Shown here: one piece after another, positions 56,601 to 64,000 of the stretch
How the letters are laid out: every line of letters begins with the position of its first letter
Position numbering within the stretch: the stretch's first letter is position 1
Origin: Agromyces flavus
GTDB taxonomy: Bacteria; Actinomycetota; Actinomycetes; Actinomycetales; Microbacteriaceae
Reading direction: 5' to 3'
Assembly (NCBI RefSeq): GCF_900104685.1
Contig: NZ_LT629755.1
Coordinates: forward strand, 186,001-250,000
DNA: 64,000 nucleotides
The notes under the pieces: generated by a model
Seen by the model: the letters and a program-made list of their open reading frames with translations, nothing else
What the model was told of the DNA's origin: nothing
Database searches by the model: none
Made by a program: the position numbers and the translations under genes

Positions 56601-58301
56601 ATGGGCTTCATCGACGTCAACGGCGTCTCCTTCTCGCTGCCCGACGGTCGGCCGCTGCTGGCCGACCTCGCCTTCCGGGTCGCCGAGGGTCGCACGACCG
56701 CGCTCATCGGGCAGAACGGGGCGGGCAAGACGACGCTGCTGCGCATCATCCGGGGCGACCTACGCCCCGACGAGGGCAGCGTGCAGGTCGACGGCGGCCT
56801 CGGCGTGATGGACCAGTTCGTGGGCCGCGGCGAGGTCGTCGAGGGGGTCGACCGCACCGTGCACGGGCTCCTCGTCTCCGTGGCCCCGGTGCGCGTGCGT
56901 GCCGCGGCGATCGAGCTCGAGCAGGCCGAGAACGCGCTCATCGAGACGGATGACACGGCCGCCCAGATGCGGTACGCGTCGGCGCTCGCCGAGTACGCCG
57001 AGGCGGGCGGCTACGACCAGGAGGTCGTCTGGGACCACTGCACCATGGCGGCCCTCGGCGTGCCGTTCGAGCGGGCGAAGTGGCGCGAGCTCACCACGCT
57101 GTCGGGCGGCGAGCAGAAGCGGCTCGCCCTCGAGGCGCTGCTGCGCGGGCCCGAGGAGGTGCTGCTCCTCGACGAGCCCGACAACTCGCTCGACGTTCCC
57201 GGCAAGCGCTGGCTCGAGCAGCAGTTGCGCGCGACGCCGAAGACCGTGCTGCTGGTATCGCACGACCGCGAGCTGCTCGCGCGCGCGGCCGACCGCATCG
57301 TCACGCTCGAGGCGGGCGCTGCGGGCAGTACCGCGTGGGTGCACGGCGGTAGCTTCCGCGGCTACCACGCCGCCCGCGAGGAGCGTTTCGCGCGGCTCGA
57401 CGAGCTGCGCCGCCGGTGGGACGAGCAGCACGCGCAGCTGAAGCAGCTCGTGCAGACCCTCAAGGTCAAGGCGACGTACAACGACGGCATGGCGTCGCGC
57501 TACCAGGCCGCCGTGACGCGCCTGCGCAAGTTCGAGGAAGCGGGTCCGCCCGAGGAGCGGCCGCCGGACCAGGCCGTCTCGATGCGGCTGCGCGGCGCCC
57601 GCACGGGCAAGCGTGCGGTCGTCTGCGAGCGGCTCGAGCTGACCGGATTGATGCGTCCGTTCGACCTCGAGGTCTGGTACGGCGATCGGGTCGCCGTGCT
57701 CGGCTCGAACGGTTCGGGCAAGTCCCACTTCCTGCGCCTGCTCGCGGGCGGGGGCAGCGATCCCGATCCCGCGAAGGGCCACGTGACGGATGTCGGTGCG
57801 ACGCTGGGGCACGTCCCGCACGAGGGGTCGGCGACCCTGGGCGCCCGCATCGTGCCCGGCTGGTTCGCGCAGGGCCACGAGCTTCCGGGGCTCCGCGGTC
57901 GCACGCTGCTCGAGATCCTGCACCGCGGCGACGCGAACCGCGAGGGGATGGCCCGCGAGGCCGCCAGCTCGGCCCTCGACCGCTACGGGCTCGCCGGGTC
58001 CGCGCTGCAGCGCTTCGAGTCGCTCTCGGGCGGACAGCAGGCGCGCCTGCAGATCCTGCTGCTCGAGCTCTCCGGCGCGACGCTGCTGCTGCTCGACGAG
58101 CCCACCGACAACCTCGACCTCGTCTCGGCCGAAGCGCTCGAGGAGGCGCTCGCGCGATTCGACGGCACGGTGCTCGCGGTCACCCACGACCGCTGGTTCA
58201 CTCGCTCGTTCGACCGGTTCCTGGTGTTCCGGTCCGACGGCGAGGTCGTCGAGACGGATGTGCCGGTGTTCGACGAGTCGCGCGTGGCTCGGGCGCGCTG
58301 A
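56601..58301 (+). CDS. ABC-F family ATP-binding protein
   Basis: A 566-residue protein with two ABC domains and no membrane segment. Domain 1: Walker A GQNGAGKTTLL, signature LSGGEQKRLALEALL, Walker B LLLDEPDNSLD. Linker rich in Arg/Gln/Leu (about residues 250-325). Domain 2: Walker A GSNGSGKSHFL (His where Thr is common), signature LSGGQQARLQ, Walker B LLLDEPTDNLD. ABC-F proteins act on the ribosome as translation factors or antibiotic-protection factors; which applies here cannot be told. Stands alone with a weak TAATCT -10 box at 56538. Confidence 0.88.
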   Translation: MGFIDVNGVSFSLPDGRPLLADLAFRVAEGRTTALIGQNGAGKTTLLRIIRGDLRPDEGSVQVDGGLGVMDQFVGRGEVVEGVDRTVHGLLVSVAPVRVRAAAIELEQAENALIETDDTAAQMRYASALAEYAEAGGYDQEVVWDHCTMAALGVPFERAKWRELTTLSGGEQKRLALEALLRGPEEVLLLDEPDNSLDVPGKRWLEQQLRATPKTVLLVSHDRELLARAADRIVTLEAGAAGSTAWVHGGSFRGYHAAREERFARLDELRRRWDEQHAQLKQLVQTLKVKATYNDGMASRYQAAVTRLRKFEEAGPPEERPPDQAVSMRLRGARTGKRAVVCERLELTGLMRPFDLEVWYGDRVAVLGSNGSGKSHFLRLLAGGGSDPDPAKGHVTDVGATLGHVPHEGSATLGARIVPGWFAQGHELPGLRGRTLLEILHRGDANREGMAREAASSALDRYGLAGSALQRFESLSGGQQARLQILLLELSGATLLLLDEPTDNLDLVSAEALEEALARFDGTVLAVTHDRWFTRSFDRFLVFRSDGEVVETDVPVFDESRVARAR

Positions 58302-58347
58302 GCGCCGCCCGGGTCGCGCCATCCGTTCGCCCACCGTGGCCCTTCGA

Positions 58348-58362
58348 TAGGGTTGACGGGTG
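58348..58362 (+). promoter_or_regulatory. leaderless promoter of guaB3
   Basis: TAGGGT (58348-58353) lies 6 nt before the GTG at 58360. Confidence 0.6.
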
Positions 58363-59484
58363 ACCCAGGAGATCGAGATCGGCCGCTCGAAGCGGGGCCG
58401 ACGCGTCTACGCGTTCGACGACATCGCGATCGTGCCGAGCCGGCGCACGCGCGACCCCGAGGATGTCTCGGTCGGCTGGACGATCGACGCGTACCAGTTC
58501 GACATCCCCTTCCTCGCGGCGCCGATGGACTCGGTCGTGTCGCCGCGCACGGCGATCATGATGGGCCAGCTCGGCGGCCTCGGCGTGCTCGACCTCGAGG
58601 GGCTGTGGACGCGCTACGAGGACCCCGAGCCGGTGCTCGCCGAGATCCGCAACCTCGCGCCCGAGCAGGCGACCTCGCGCATGCAGCAGCTCTACTCCGA
58701 GCCGATCAAGCCCGACCTCGTCACCTCTCGCCTCGCCGAGATCCGCGAGGCCGGAGTCACCGTCGCCGGCGCGCTGTCGCCCCAGCGCACGCAGGAGCTG
58801 TACGAGACCGTCGTCGCGGCGGGCGTCGACCTGTTCGTCATCCGCGGCACCACGGTGTCGGCCGAGCACGTCTCCAAGAACCAGGAGCCGCTCAACCTCA
58901 AGAAGTTCATCTACGAGCTCGACGTGCCCGTGATCGTCGGCGGCGCGGCCACCTACACGGCCGCGCTGCACCTCATGCGCACGGGCGCCGCGGGCGTGCT
59001 CGTCGGCTTCGGCGGCGGCGCGGCGTCGACGACGCGCGCGACGCTCGGCATCCACGCACCCATGGCGACGGCCGTGGCCGATGTCGCGGGCGCCCGCCGC
59101 GACTACCTCGACGAGTCCGGCGGCCGGTACGTGCACGTCATCGCCGACGGCGGCGTCGGCAAGGCCGGCGACATCGTCAAGGCGATCGCGTGCGGCGCCG
59201 ACGCGGTCATGCTCGGCGCCGCGCTCGCGCGAGCGACAGATGCTCCCGGCGGCGGATGGCACTGGGGCGCCGAGGCGCACCACGGCAAGCTGCCGCGCGG
59301 GCAGCGCGTGCAGGTCGGCCAGGCCGCTCCGCTCGAGGAGATCCTGTACGGCCCGGCGCCCGGCGCCGACGGCACGGCGAACCTCGTCGGCGCGCTGCGC
59401 AAGTCGATGGCCACGACGGGGTACTCCGACCTCAAGGAGTTCCAGCGCGTCGAAGTGGTCGTCGCGCCCTACACGTCAGCCTGA
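58360..59484 (+). CDS. guaB3: GuaB3-family IMP dehydrogenase-related protein
   Basis: A 374-residue barrel protein of the IMPDH/GMP-reductase superfamily, without the CBS pair seen in guaB. The start EIGRSKRGRRVYAFDDIAIVPSRRTRDPEDVS is diagnostic of GuaB3. At the place of the IMPDH catalytic loop GPGSICTTR it has GFGGGAASTTRA, so the cysteine is replaced by serine and ordinary IMPDH chemistry is unlikely. The enzyme's activity in actinobacteria is unclear to me. About 3 kb from true guaB. Confidence 0.9.
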   Translation: MTQEIEIGRSKRGRRVYAFDDIAIVPSRRTRDPEDVSVGWTIDAYQFDIPFLAAPMDSVVSPRTAIMMGQLGGLGVLDLEGLWTRYEDPEPVLAEIRNLAPEQATSRMQQLYSEPIKPDLVTSRLAEIREAGVTVAGALSPQRTQELYETVVAAGVDLFVIRGTTVSAEHVSKNQEPLNLKKFIYELDVPVIVGGAATYTAALHLMRTGAAGVLVGFGGGAASTTRATLGIHAPMATAVADVAGARRDYLDESGGRYVHVIADGGVGKAGDIVKAIACGADAVMLGAALARATDAPGGGWHWGAEAHHGKLPRGQRVQVGQAAPLEEILYGPAPGADGTANLVGALRKSMATTGYSDLKEFQRVEVVVAPYTSA

Positions 59485-59589
59485 TCCACGTCGACCCCCC
59501 AGCGGGTTCCATGGTGCCCCCCGCAGGGCTCCGGTAGCGTTGAGCAGACGGGCGGGTCGCTGCGGTCCGCCCCGGAGTGGGGAGCGACG

Positions 59590-61320
59590 ATGGCGAGACT
59601 GAAGTCCGTGGCGCGTTCGAACAAGCTCGGGCCCGAGGAGCGGGCGGCGGCGATCGCCCGGCTCAAGGAGAAGGAACTCGACATCCTCGTCGTCGGCGGC
59701 GGCATCGTGGGAACGGGAGCCGCGCTCGACGCGGTGACACGCGGCCTCTCGACCGGACTGCTCGAGGCCCGGGACTGGGCGTCGGGCACCTCGAGTCGCT
59801 CGTCGAAGCTCGTGCACGGCGGCATCCGGTACCTCGAACAGCTCGACTTCCGGCTCGTCCGCGAGGCGCTCATCGAGCGCGGCCTGCTGCTGCAACGTAT
59901 CGCGCCGCACCTCGTCAAGCCGGTGCGGTTCCTCTACCCGCTGAAGAAGCGGTTCTTCGAGCGCGTCTACATCGGCGCCGGCATGCTGCTCTACGACATC
60001 TTCAGCTACAGCGGCGGCCGTCCGCCGGGCGTGCCGCACCACCGCCACCTCACCAAGGGGCAGGTCATGCGCGCCGCGCCGTCGATCGCGCCGAGCGCGC
60101 TCATCGGCGGGCTCACCTACTACGACGCGCAGGTCGACGACGCGCGGTACGTGGCGTCGCTGGCTCGAACGGCGTCGTTCTACGGCGCCCATGTGGCGAG
60201 CCGCGTCAAGGTCGAGGGCTTCGTCAAGGTCGGCGAGCGCGTGGTGGGCGTCAAGGCGCACGACCTGCAGACCGACGAGCACTTCGAGATCCGCGCCAAG
60301 CAGGTCGTGAACGCGACCGGCGTCTGGACCGACGACACCCAGCGCATGGTCGGCGAGCGCGGCACGTTCAAGGTGCGCGCCTCGAAGGGCATCCACCTGG
60401 TCGTGCCGCGCGACCGGTTCCAGTCGAACATGGGCATGCTGCTGCGCACCGAGAAGAGCGTGCTGTTCGTGATCCCGTGGGGCCGGCACTGGCTCATCGG
60501 CACGACCGACACCGACTGGAACCTCGACAAGGCGCACCCCGCGGCCACCGCGGCCGACATCGACTACCTGCTCGAGCACGTGAACGCCGTCCTCAACATC
60601 CCGCTCACGCGCGAGGACGTCGAGGGCGTGTACGCGGGCCTGCGCCCGCTGCTCGCCGGCGAGAGCGACGAGACGTCGAAGCTGTCGCGCGAGCACATCG
60701 TCGCGCACACCGTGCCCGGCCTCGTCGTCGTGGCGGGCGGCAAGTGGACCACCTACCGCGTGATGGCGAAGGACGCCATCGACGCGGCCGCCGACGCCCT
60801 CGACGGGCGCGTCCCGGCATCGACCACGCAGGACATCCCGCTGCTCGGTGCCGAGGGCTACCAGGCGGCGTGGAACAAGCGCGGGAAGATCGCGCGCGCG
60901 TTCGGCGTGCACAAGGTGCGCATCGAGCACCTGCTGAACCGGTACGGCACCATGACCGACGACCTGCTCGACCTGATCCGCGAGCGGCCCGAGCTCGGCG
61001 AGCCGCTGCCGGGTGCCGACGACTACCTCGGCGCCGAAGTCGTGTACGCGGCGTCGCACGAGGGTGCACTGCATCTCGACGACGTGCTCGCGCGCCGCAC
61101 GCGCATCTCGATCGAGGCGTGGGACCGCGGCGTCTCGGCGGCCCCTGTCGCCGCGAAGCTCATGGCCGGCGTGCTCGGCTGGGACGCCGACCGCGAGGCG
61201 CTCGAGGTCGAGCGGTACCTGCAGCGCGTCGCCGCCGAGCGTGCGTCGCAGCAGCAGCCCGACGACCAGTCCGCCGATCGCGTCCGGCTCGAGGCGCCCG
61301 ACATCGTGCAGGTGGACTGA
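59590..61320 (+). CDS. glpD: FAD-dependent glycerol-3-phosphate dehydrogenase
   Basis: Oxidises glycerol 3-phosphate to dihydroxyacetone phosphate and passes electrons to quinones at the membrane. The FAD dinucleotide fold DILVVGGGIVGTGAALDA begins at about residue 31; SRSSKLVHGGIRYLEQ and GKWTTYRVMA are family signatures. 576 residues. ATG after GGAGTGGGGAG. A TAGCGT box at 59534 would give a leader of about 50 nt. Confidence 0.95.
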   Translation: MARLKSVARSNKLGPEERAAAIARLKEKELDILVVGGGIVGTGAALDAVTRGLSTGLLEARDWASGTSSRSSKLVHGGIRYLEQLDFRLVREALIERGLLLQRIAPHLVKPVRFLYPLKKRFFERVYIGAGMLLYDIFSYSGGRPPGVPHHRHLTKGQVMRAAPSIAPSALIGGLTYYDAQVDDARYVASLARTASFYGAHVASRVKVEGFVKVGERVVGVKAHDLQTDEHFEIRAKQVVNATGVWTDDTQRMVGERGTFKVRASKGIHLVVPRDRFQSNMGMLLRTEKSVLFVIPWGRHWLIGTTDTDWNLDKAHPAATAADIDYLLEHVNAVLNIPLTREDVEGVYAGLRPLLAGESDETSKLSREHIVAHTVPGLVVVAGGKWTTYRVMAKDAIDAAADALDGRVPASTTQDIPLLGAEGYQAAWNKRGKIARAFGVHKVRIEHLLNRYGTMTDDLLDLIRERPELGEPLPGADDYLGAEVVYAASHEGALHLDDVLARRTRISIEAWDRGVSAAPVAAKLMAGVLGWDADREALEVERYLQRVAAERASQQQPDDQSADRVRLEAPDIVQVD

Positions 61321-61356
61321 GCCGAGGGCTCGCAGGGGGCGTGCATCGGGCGCCGA

Positions 61357-61374
61357 TAGAATCGCCGGGACATG
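61357..61374 (+). promoter_or_regulatory. near-leaderless promoter of the SURF1 gene
   Basis: TAGAAT (61357-61362) lies 9 nt before the ATG at 61372, leaving at most two or three untranslated bases. Confidence 0.5.
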
Positions 61375-62226
61375 CTCCGGATGATGCTGCGCCCGCGGTG
61401 GGTGCTCGCCCTGCTCGCCGCGCTCGGGGTGGCGGCGGCGTTCGCCATCCTCGCGCAGTGGCAGGTCGGCCGCGCCGTCGAGGAGGCCACGGTCGTCGAA
61501 CGGCCCACCGAGCAGGTCCGCCCCCTCGCCGAGGTCGCCCGTCCCGACGGTCCCACCGACCAGTCGGCGACCGGCCAGCGGGTGTCCGTGCGCGGCACGA
61601 TCGTGCCCGGTGACACCGTGCTCGTCCAGGGCCGCCTCAACGACGGCGTCGCCGGATGGTGGGTGGTCGCCCACCTCGAGGTGACGGATGCCGCACCCGG
61701 TGGCCTCCCGGTGGCGCTCGGCTGGGCGGCCGACGAGCAGACCGCGCGCGACGCCCTCGCCGACTTCGAGGCCGGGCTCCCGGTCGACGCCGACATGGCC
61801 GTCCAGGTCGAGGTCGTCGGCCGCTTCCTGCCGAGCGAGGCCCCCGTCGTGCCCGCCGAGGACGACGACCCGAACGCGATGACCACGGTCGCGGTCGCGC
61901 ACCTCATCAACGTCTGGGCCGACTACGACGATCGGCCCGTGTACTTCGGCTACGTCACCGCCGCCGAGCCGGTGGCCGGGCTCGAGGCGATCTCCTCGCC
62001 GCCGCCCGAGCAGGAGGCCCAGCTGAACTGGCTCAACGTGTTCTACGCGATCGAGTGGGTCGTGTTCGCCGGCTTCGCGGTGTTCCTCTGGTACCGGCTC
62101 GTGAAGGATGCGGTCCAGCGCGAGCGCGAGGAGGCCGAGCTCGCGGCGGCGGAGGCCGGGGCGGCCGGCTCCACCCGCGCATCCGGCGGTTCGGGCACGG
62201 CCGGCGGCGAGCCGACCGGGCGCTGA
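61372..62226 (+). CDS. SURF1-family cytochrome oxidase assembly protein
   Basis: A 284-residue protein with the SURF1 layout: one N-terminal helix (about residues 8-28), an extracytoplasmic domain containing GWWVVAHLEV and PVALGWA, and a C-terminal helix (about residues 222-243, FYAIEWVVFAGFAVFLWYRL). SURF1 proteins help build the haem a/Cu centre of cytochrome c oxidase. Gly/Ser/Ala-rich tail of about 30 residues. No oxidase genes are adjacent. Confidence 0.88.
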   Translation: MLRMMLRPRWVLALLAALGVAAAFAILAQWQVGRAVEEATVVERPTEQVRPLAEVARPDGPTDQSATGQRVSVRGTIVPGDTVLVQGRLNDGVAGWWVVAHLEVTDAAPGGLPVALGWAADEQTARDALADFEAGLPVDADMAVQVEVVGRFLPSEAPVVPAEDDDPNAMTTVAVAHLINVWADYDDRPVYFGYVTAAEPVAGLEAISSPPPEQEAQLNWLNVFYAIEWVVFAGFAVFLWYRLVKDAVQREREEAELAAAEAGAAGSTRASGGSGTAGGEPTGR

Positions 62227-62286
62227 CGCGTTCCGCCTGCGGCGAACTGCGGTCGCGACATCCGCCCACGGGGTGAGGATGCCGGT

Positions 62287-63258
62287 GTGAGCGATGACGA
62301 CCGCACCGGGCCCGAGACCGACGACACGACCGGCGGACGCGCCGAGGAGCCGCTCGACGCCTACTCCAGGATCGTGACCCAGGTGGCGCACGACCTGCTG
62401 CCGAGCATGGCCAGCCTCGCCGTGCGGTCCCGGCGCGGCCAGGGCACCGGCAGCGCGAGCGTCATCTCCGACGACGGCGTGCTCCTGACGAGCGCGCACG
62501 TGGTCGTCGGCGCCGATCGTGCCGAGGCGTCGTTCGGCGACGGCACCTCGGTCGACGCCGACGTCATCGGCCGCGACCCGCTCTCCGACCTCGCGGTGCT
62601 GCGCGCGCACGGCGCGCTGCCCGCGCCGGTGCCGCTCGGCGACGCGCGCGAGCTGCGCGTGGGCCAGCTCGTCGTCGCGCTGGGCACGCCCCTCGGCTTC
62701 GCCGGCAGCGTGACGGCCGGCATCGTGTCGAGCCTCGGTCGGTCGCTGCCGACGGCGGCCGGTCGCGTCGTCGACGAGGTGATCCAGACGGATGCCGCGC
62801 TGAACCCCGGCAACAGCGGCGGCGCCCTCGCCGACGGGCTCGGCCGCATGGTCGGGGTGAACACCGCGGTCGCGGGGGTCGGCCTCGGACTCGCGGTCCC
62901 GATCAACCCGGCGACCCGCGCGATCATCGACGCACTCGTCGCCCGCGGCAGGGTGCGCCGGGCGTGGCTCGGCATCGCCGGCGCGCAGGTCCGGCTCGCG
63001 CCCGAGCTCGCGGCACGGATCGGCTCGACCACCGGCCTGCAGGTGACGGCCGTCGTGCCCGGAAGTCCCGCGGAGGTCGCGAACATCCGGGCCGGCGACA
63101 TCGCCGTGAGCCTCGACGGCACCGGGATCGTGACCGCGACCTCCATCCAGCGACTGATGGTCGAAGACGCGATCGACCGCGAGGTCGAGATGACGCTGTG
63201 GCGCGGCGGCGCGCTCGTGGACGTGTTCGTGGTCCCGCGCGAGCTCGTCGGGGCATGA
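62287..63258 (+). CDS. HtrA/DegP-like serine protease with PDZ domain, soluble
   Basis: A 323-residue S1C-type protease. The triad is visible: His in LLTSAHVVVGAD, Asp in RDPLSDLAVLR and Ser in NPGNSGGALAD. One PDZ domain follows (about residues 230-318, WLGIAGAQ… to VEMTLWRGG). Most actinobacterial HtrA proteins have a membrane anchor or signal; this one starts with an acidic, hydrophilic stretch (SDDDRTGPETDDTTGG) and has none, so it looks cytoplasmic. GTG start 6 nt after a GAGGAT -10-like box. Confidence 0.88.
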   Translation: MSDDDRTGPETDDTTGGRAEEPLDAYSRIVTQVAHDLLPSMASLAVRSRRGQGTGSASVISDDGVLLTSAHVVVGADRAEASFGDGTSVDADVIGRDPLSDLAVLRAHGALPAPVPLGDARELRVGQLVVALGTPLGFAGSVTAGIVSSLGRSLPTAAGRVVDEVIQTDAALNPGNSGGALADGLGRMVGVNTAVAGVGLGLAVPINPATRAIIDALVARGRVRRAWLGIAGAQVRLAPELAARIGSTTGLQVTAVVPGSPAEVANIRAGDIAVSLDGTGIVTATSIQRLMVEDAIDREVEMTLWRGGALVDVFVVPRELVGA

Positions 63259-63292
63259 TCCCCGGCGAACGCGAGGAAACCTCGAACTCTTG

Positions 63293-63321
63293 TTGACGCC
63301 CACCGTGAGGGCGAGGAGAAT
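63293..63321 (+). promoter_or_regulatory. promoter of the repeat-protein gene
   Basis: TTGACG (63293-63298), 17 nt and GAGAAT (63316-63321, one mismatch to TANNNT), about 90 nt before the start codon at 63409. Confidence 0.45.
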
Positions 63322-63408
63322 CGGGCGGAGTCGGACGGTCGGGGGGCCGGCGGCTCGGGGGACAATCGCCGAATCGGCGATCCGGCATGCGACCTGGGGG
63401 AGGTCGAG

Positions 63409-64000
63409 ATGACGTGGCTCGGTTGGGAATCGCTCGGAGGCGTGCTCACGTCCGGTCCGGCGGTCAGCTCGTGGAGCAACGGCCGCCTGGACTGCTTCGT
63501 GCGCGGCACGGACAGCGCGCTCTGGCACAAGTGGTTCGACGGCGGATGGAGCGGCTGGGAGAGCCTCGGCGGCATCCTCACGTCGTCGCCCGCGGCGGTC
63601 TCGTGGGGCCGGGGGCGCATCGACGTGTTCGTGCGCGGCACTGACAGCGCATTGTGGCACAAGTGGTTCGACGGTGGATGGAGCGGCTGGGAGAGCCTGG
63701 GCGGCGTACTGACCTCGGAGCCCGCGGTCTGCTCGTGGGCGTCGGGCCGTCTCGACGTGTTCGCTCGAGGCACCGACAGCGCCCTGTGGCACAAGTGGTT
63801 CGACGGCGGCTGGAGCGGGTGGGAGAGCCTCGGCGGCGTGCTGACGTCCGGCCCCGGCGCCGTGTCATGGGGCCGCGGCCGCATCGACGTCTTCGGCGCG
63901 GGCACCGACAGCGCGCTGTGGCACAAGTGGTTCGACGGCGGATGGAGCGGCTGGGAGTCGCTCGGCGGCATCCTCACCTCGACCCCCGCCGTCTCCTCAT
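63409..64000 (+). CDS. tandem-repeat DUF346/PLL-lectin-like protein (partial, runs off the window)
   Basis: Open to the edge, with no stop in 197 codons. ATG directly behind GGGGGAGG. After four residues come four full 44-residue repeats and the start of a fifth; each carries GWESLGG[VI]LTS, then G-R-[LI]-D-[VC]-F and [16 protein letters not shown]. The 132-bp DNA units are nearly identical (GTGGTTCGAC at 63531, 63663, 63795 and 63927). This pattern is that of DUF346 repeats and of PLL-type beta-propeller lectins that bind fucose or similar sugars. No signal peptide precedes the first repeat. Sugar binding is inferred. Confidence 0.8.
   Translation, partial: MTWLGWESLGGVLTSGPAVSSWSNGRLDCFVRGTDSALWHKWFDGGWSGWESLGGILTSSPAAVSWGRGRIDVFVRGTDSALWHKWFDGGWSGWESLGGVLTSEPAVCSWASGRLDVFARGTDSALWHKWFDGGWSGWESLGGVLTSGPGAVSWGRGRIDVFGAGTDSALWHKWFDGGWSGWESLGGILTSTPAVSS

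Noticed and set aside
59476..63792. A 1,438-codon open frame on the reverse strand
   Set aside because: It is antisense to glpD, SURF1, HtrA and the repeat gene, with shadow-type composition and no recognisable domain.
63409..64000. Regular 132-bp repeats as a CRISPR or satellite array
   Set aside because: Units are in one open frame with a start codon and ribosome binding site, are directly adjacent without unique spacers, and encode a known repeat pattern.

Overview
The window looks like a core chromosomal segment of a high-GC actinobacterium. The very high GC, frequent GTG starts, TANNNT-type -10 boxes placed 6-7 nt before start codons, and the gene order suggest Microbacteriaceae (Agromyces/Microbacterium-like). 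That taxonomic call is inference from the sequence alone.

Layout. 1-1,740: end of an upstream gene, a WXG100-like small protein, a four-helix membrane protein and an unknown CxxC protein. 1,780-6,450: str operon (rpsL-rpsG-fusA-tuf), then a reverse-strand OsmC gene. 7,050-17,120: S10 and spc ribosomal operons, from rpsJ to rplO, with rpsN missing from its usual place between rplE and rpsH. 17,240-20,020: secY-adk-map. 20,090-27,960: a mannitol PTS locus (antiterminator-type regulator, a lone lactose-type EIIB, HPr, EI, EIICB-Mtl, EIIA-Mtl, mannitol-1-phosphate dehydrogenase) that separates map from infA. 27,960-31,280: infA-rpmJ-rpsM-rpsK-rpoA-rplQ. 31,285-34,153: membrane protein, truA, rplM-rpsI. 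34,170-42,850: cell-wall and cofactor genes and t6A synthesis (glmM, coaA, glmS, acpS, alr, tsaE, tsaB, rimI, tsaD). 43,030-44,790: three consecutive small membrane proteins with DUF4190-like cores and Pro-rich heads. 44,790-47,520: methyltransferase, groES under two CIRCE-like operators, rarD. 47,690-53,550: branched-chain amino acid ABC transporter, with its binding protein on the + strand and livHMGF on the - strand. 53,790-63,260: guaB, a PatB-like aminotransferase, an ABC-F protein, guaB3, glpD, a SURF1 protein and a soluble HtrA-like protease. 63,409 to the edge: the start of a tandem 44-residue repeat (DUF346/PLL-lectin-like) protein.

Most genes form tightly coupled operons with 1-4 nt stop/start overlaps. 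The less ordinary content is in the non-coding parts: a series of leaderless promoters, several branched or hairpin leaders before ribosomal operons, repeated palindromic elements, a double CIRCE before groES, and a possible orphan small RNA near 49.3-49.5 kb. Unusual protein architectures are a LivH permease fused to an extracytoplasmic domain, ribosomal proteins L15, L17 and L29 with long low-complexity tails, and an antiterminator whose EIIB-like domain has lost its cysteine. I see no clear CRISPR array, transposase, integrase or prophage.
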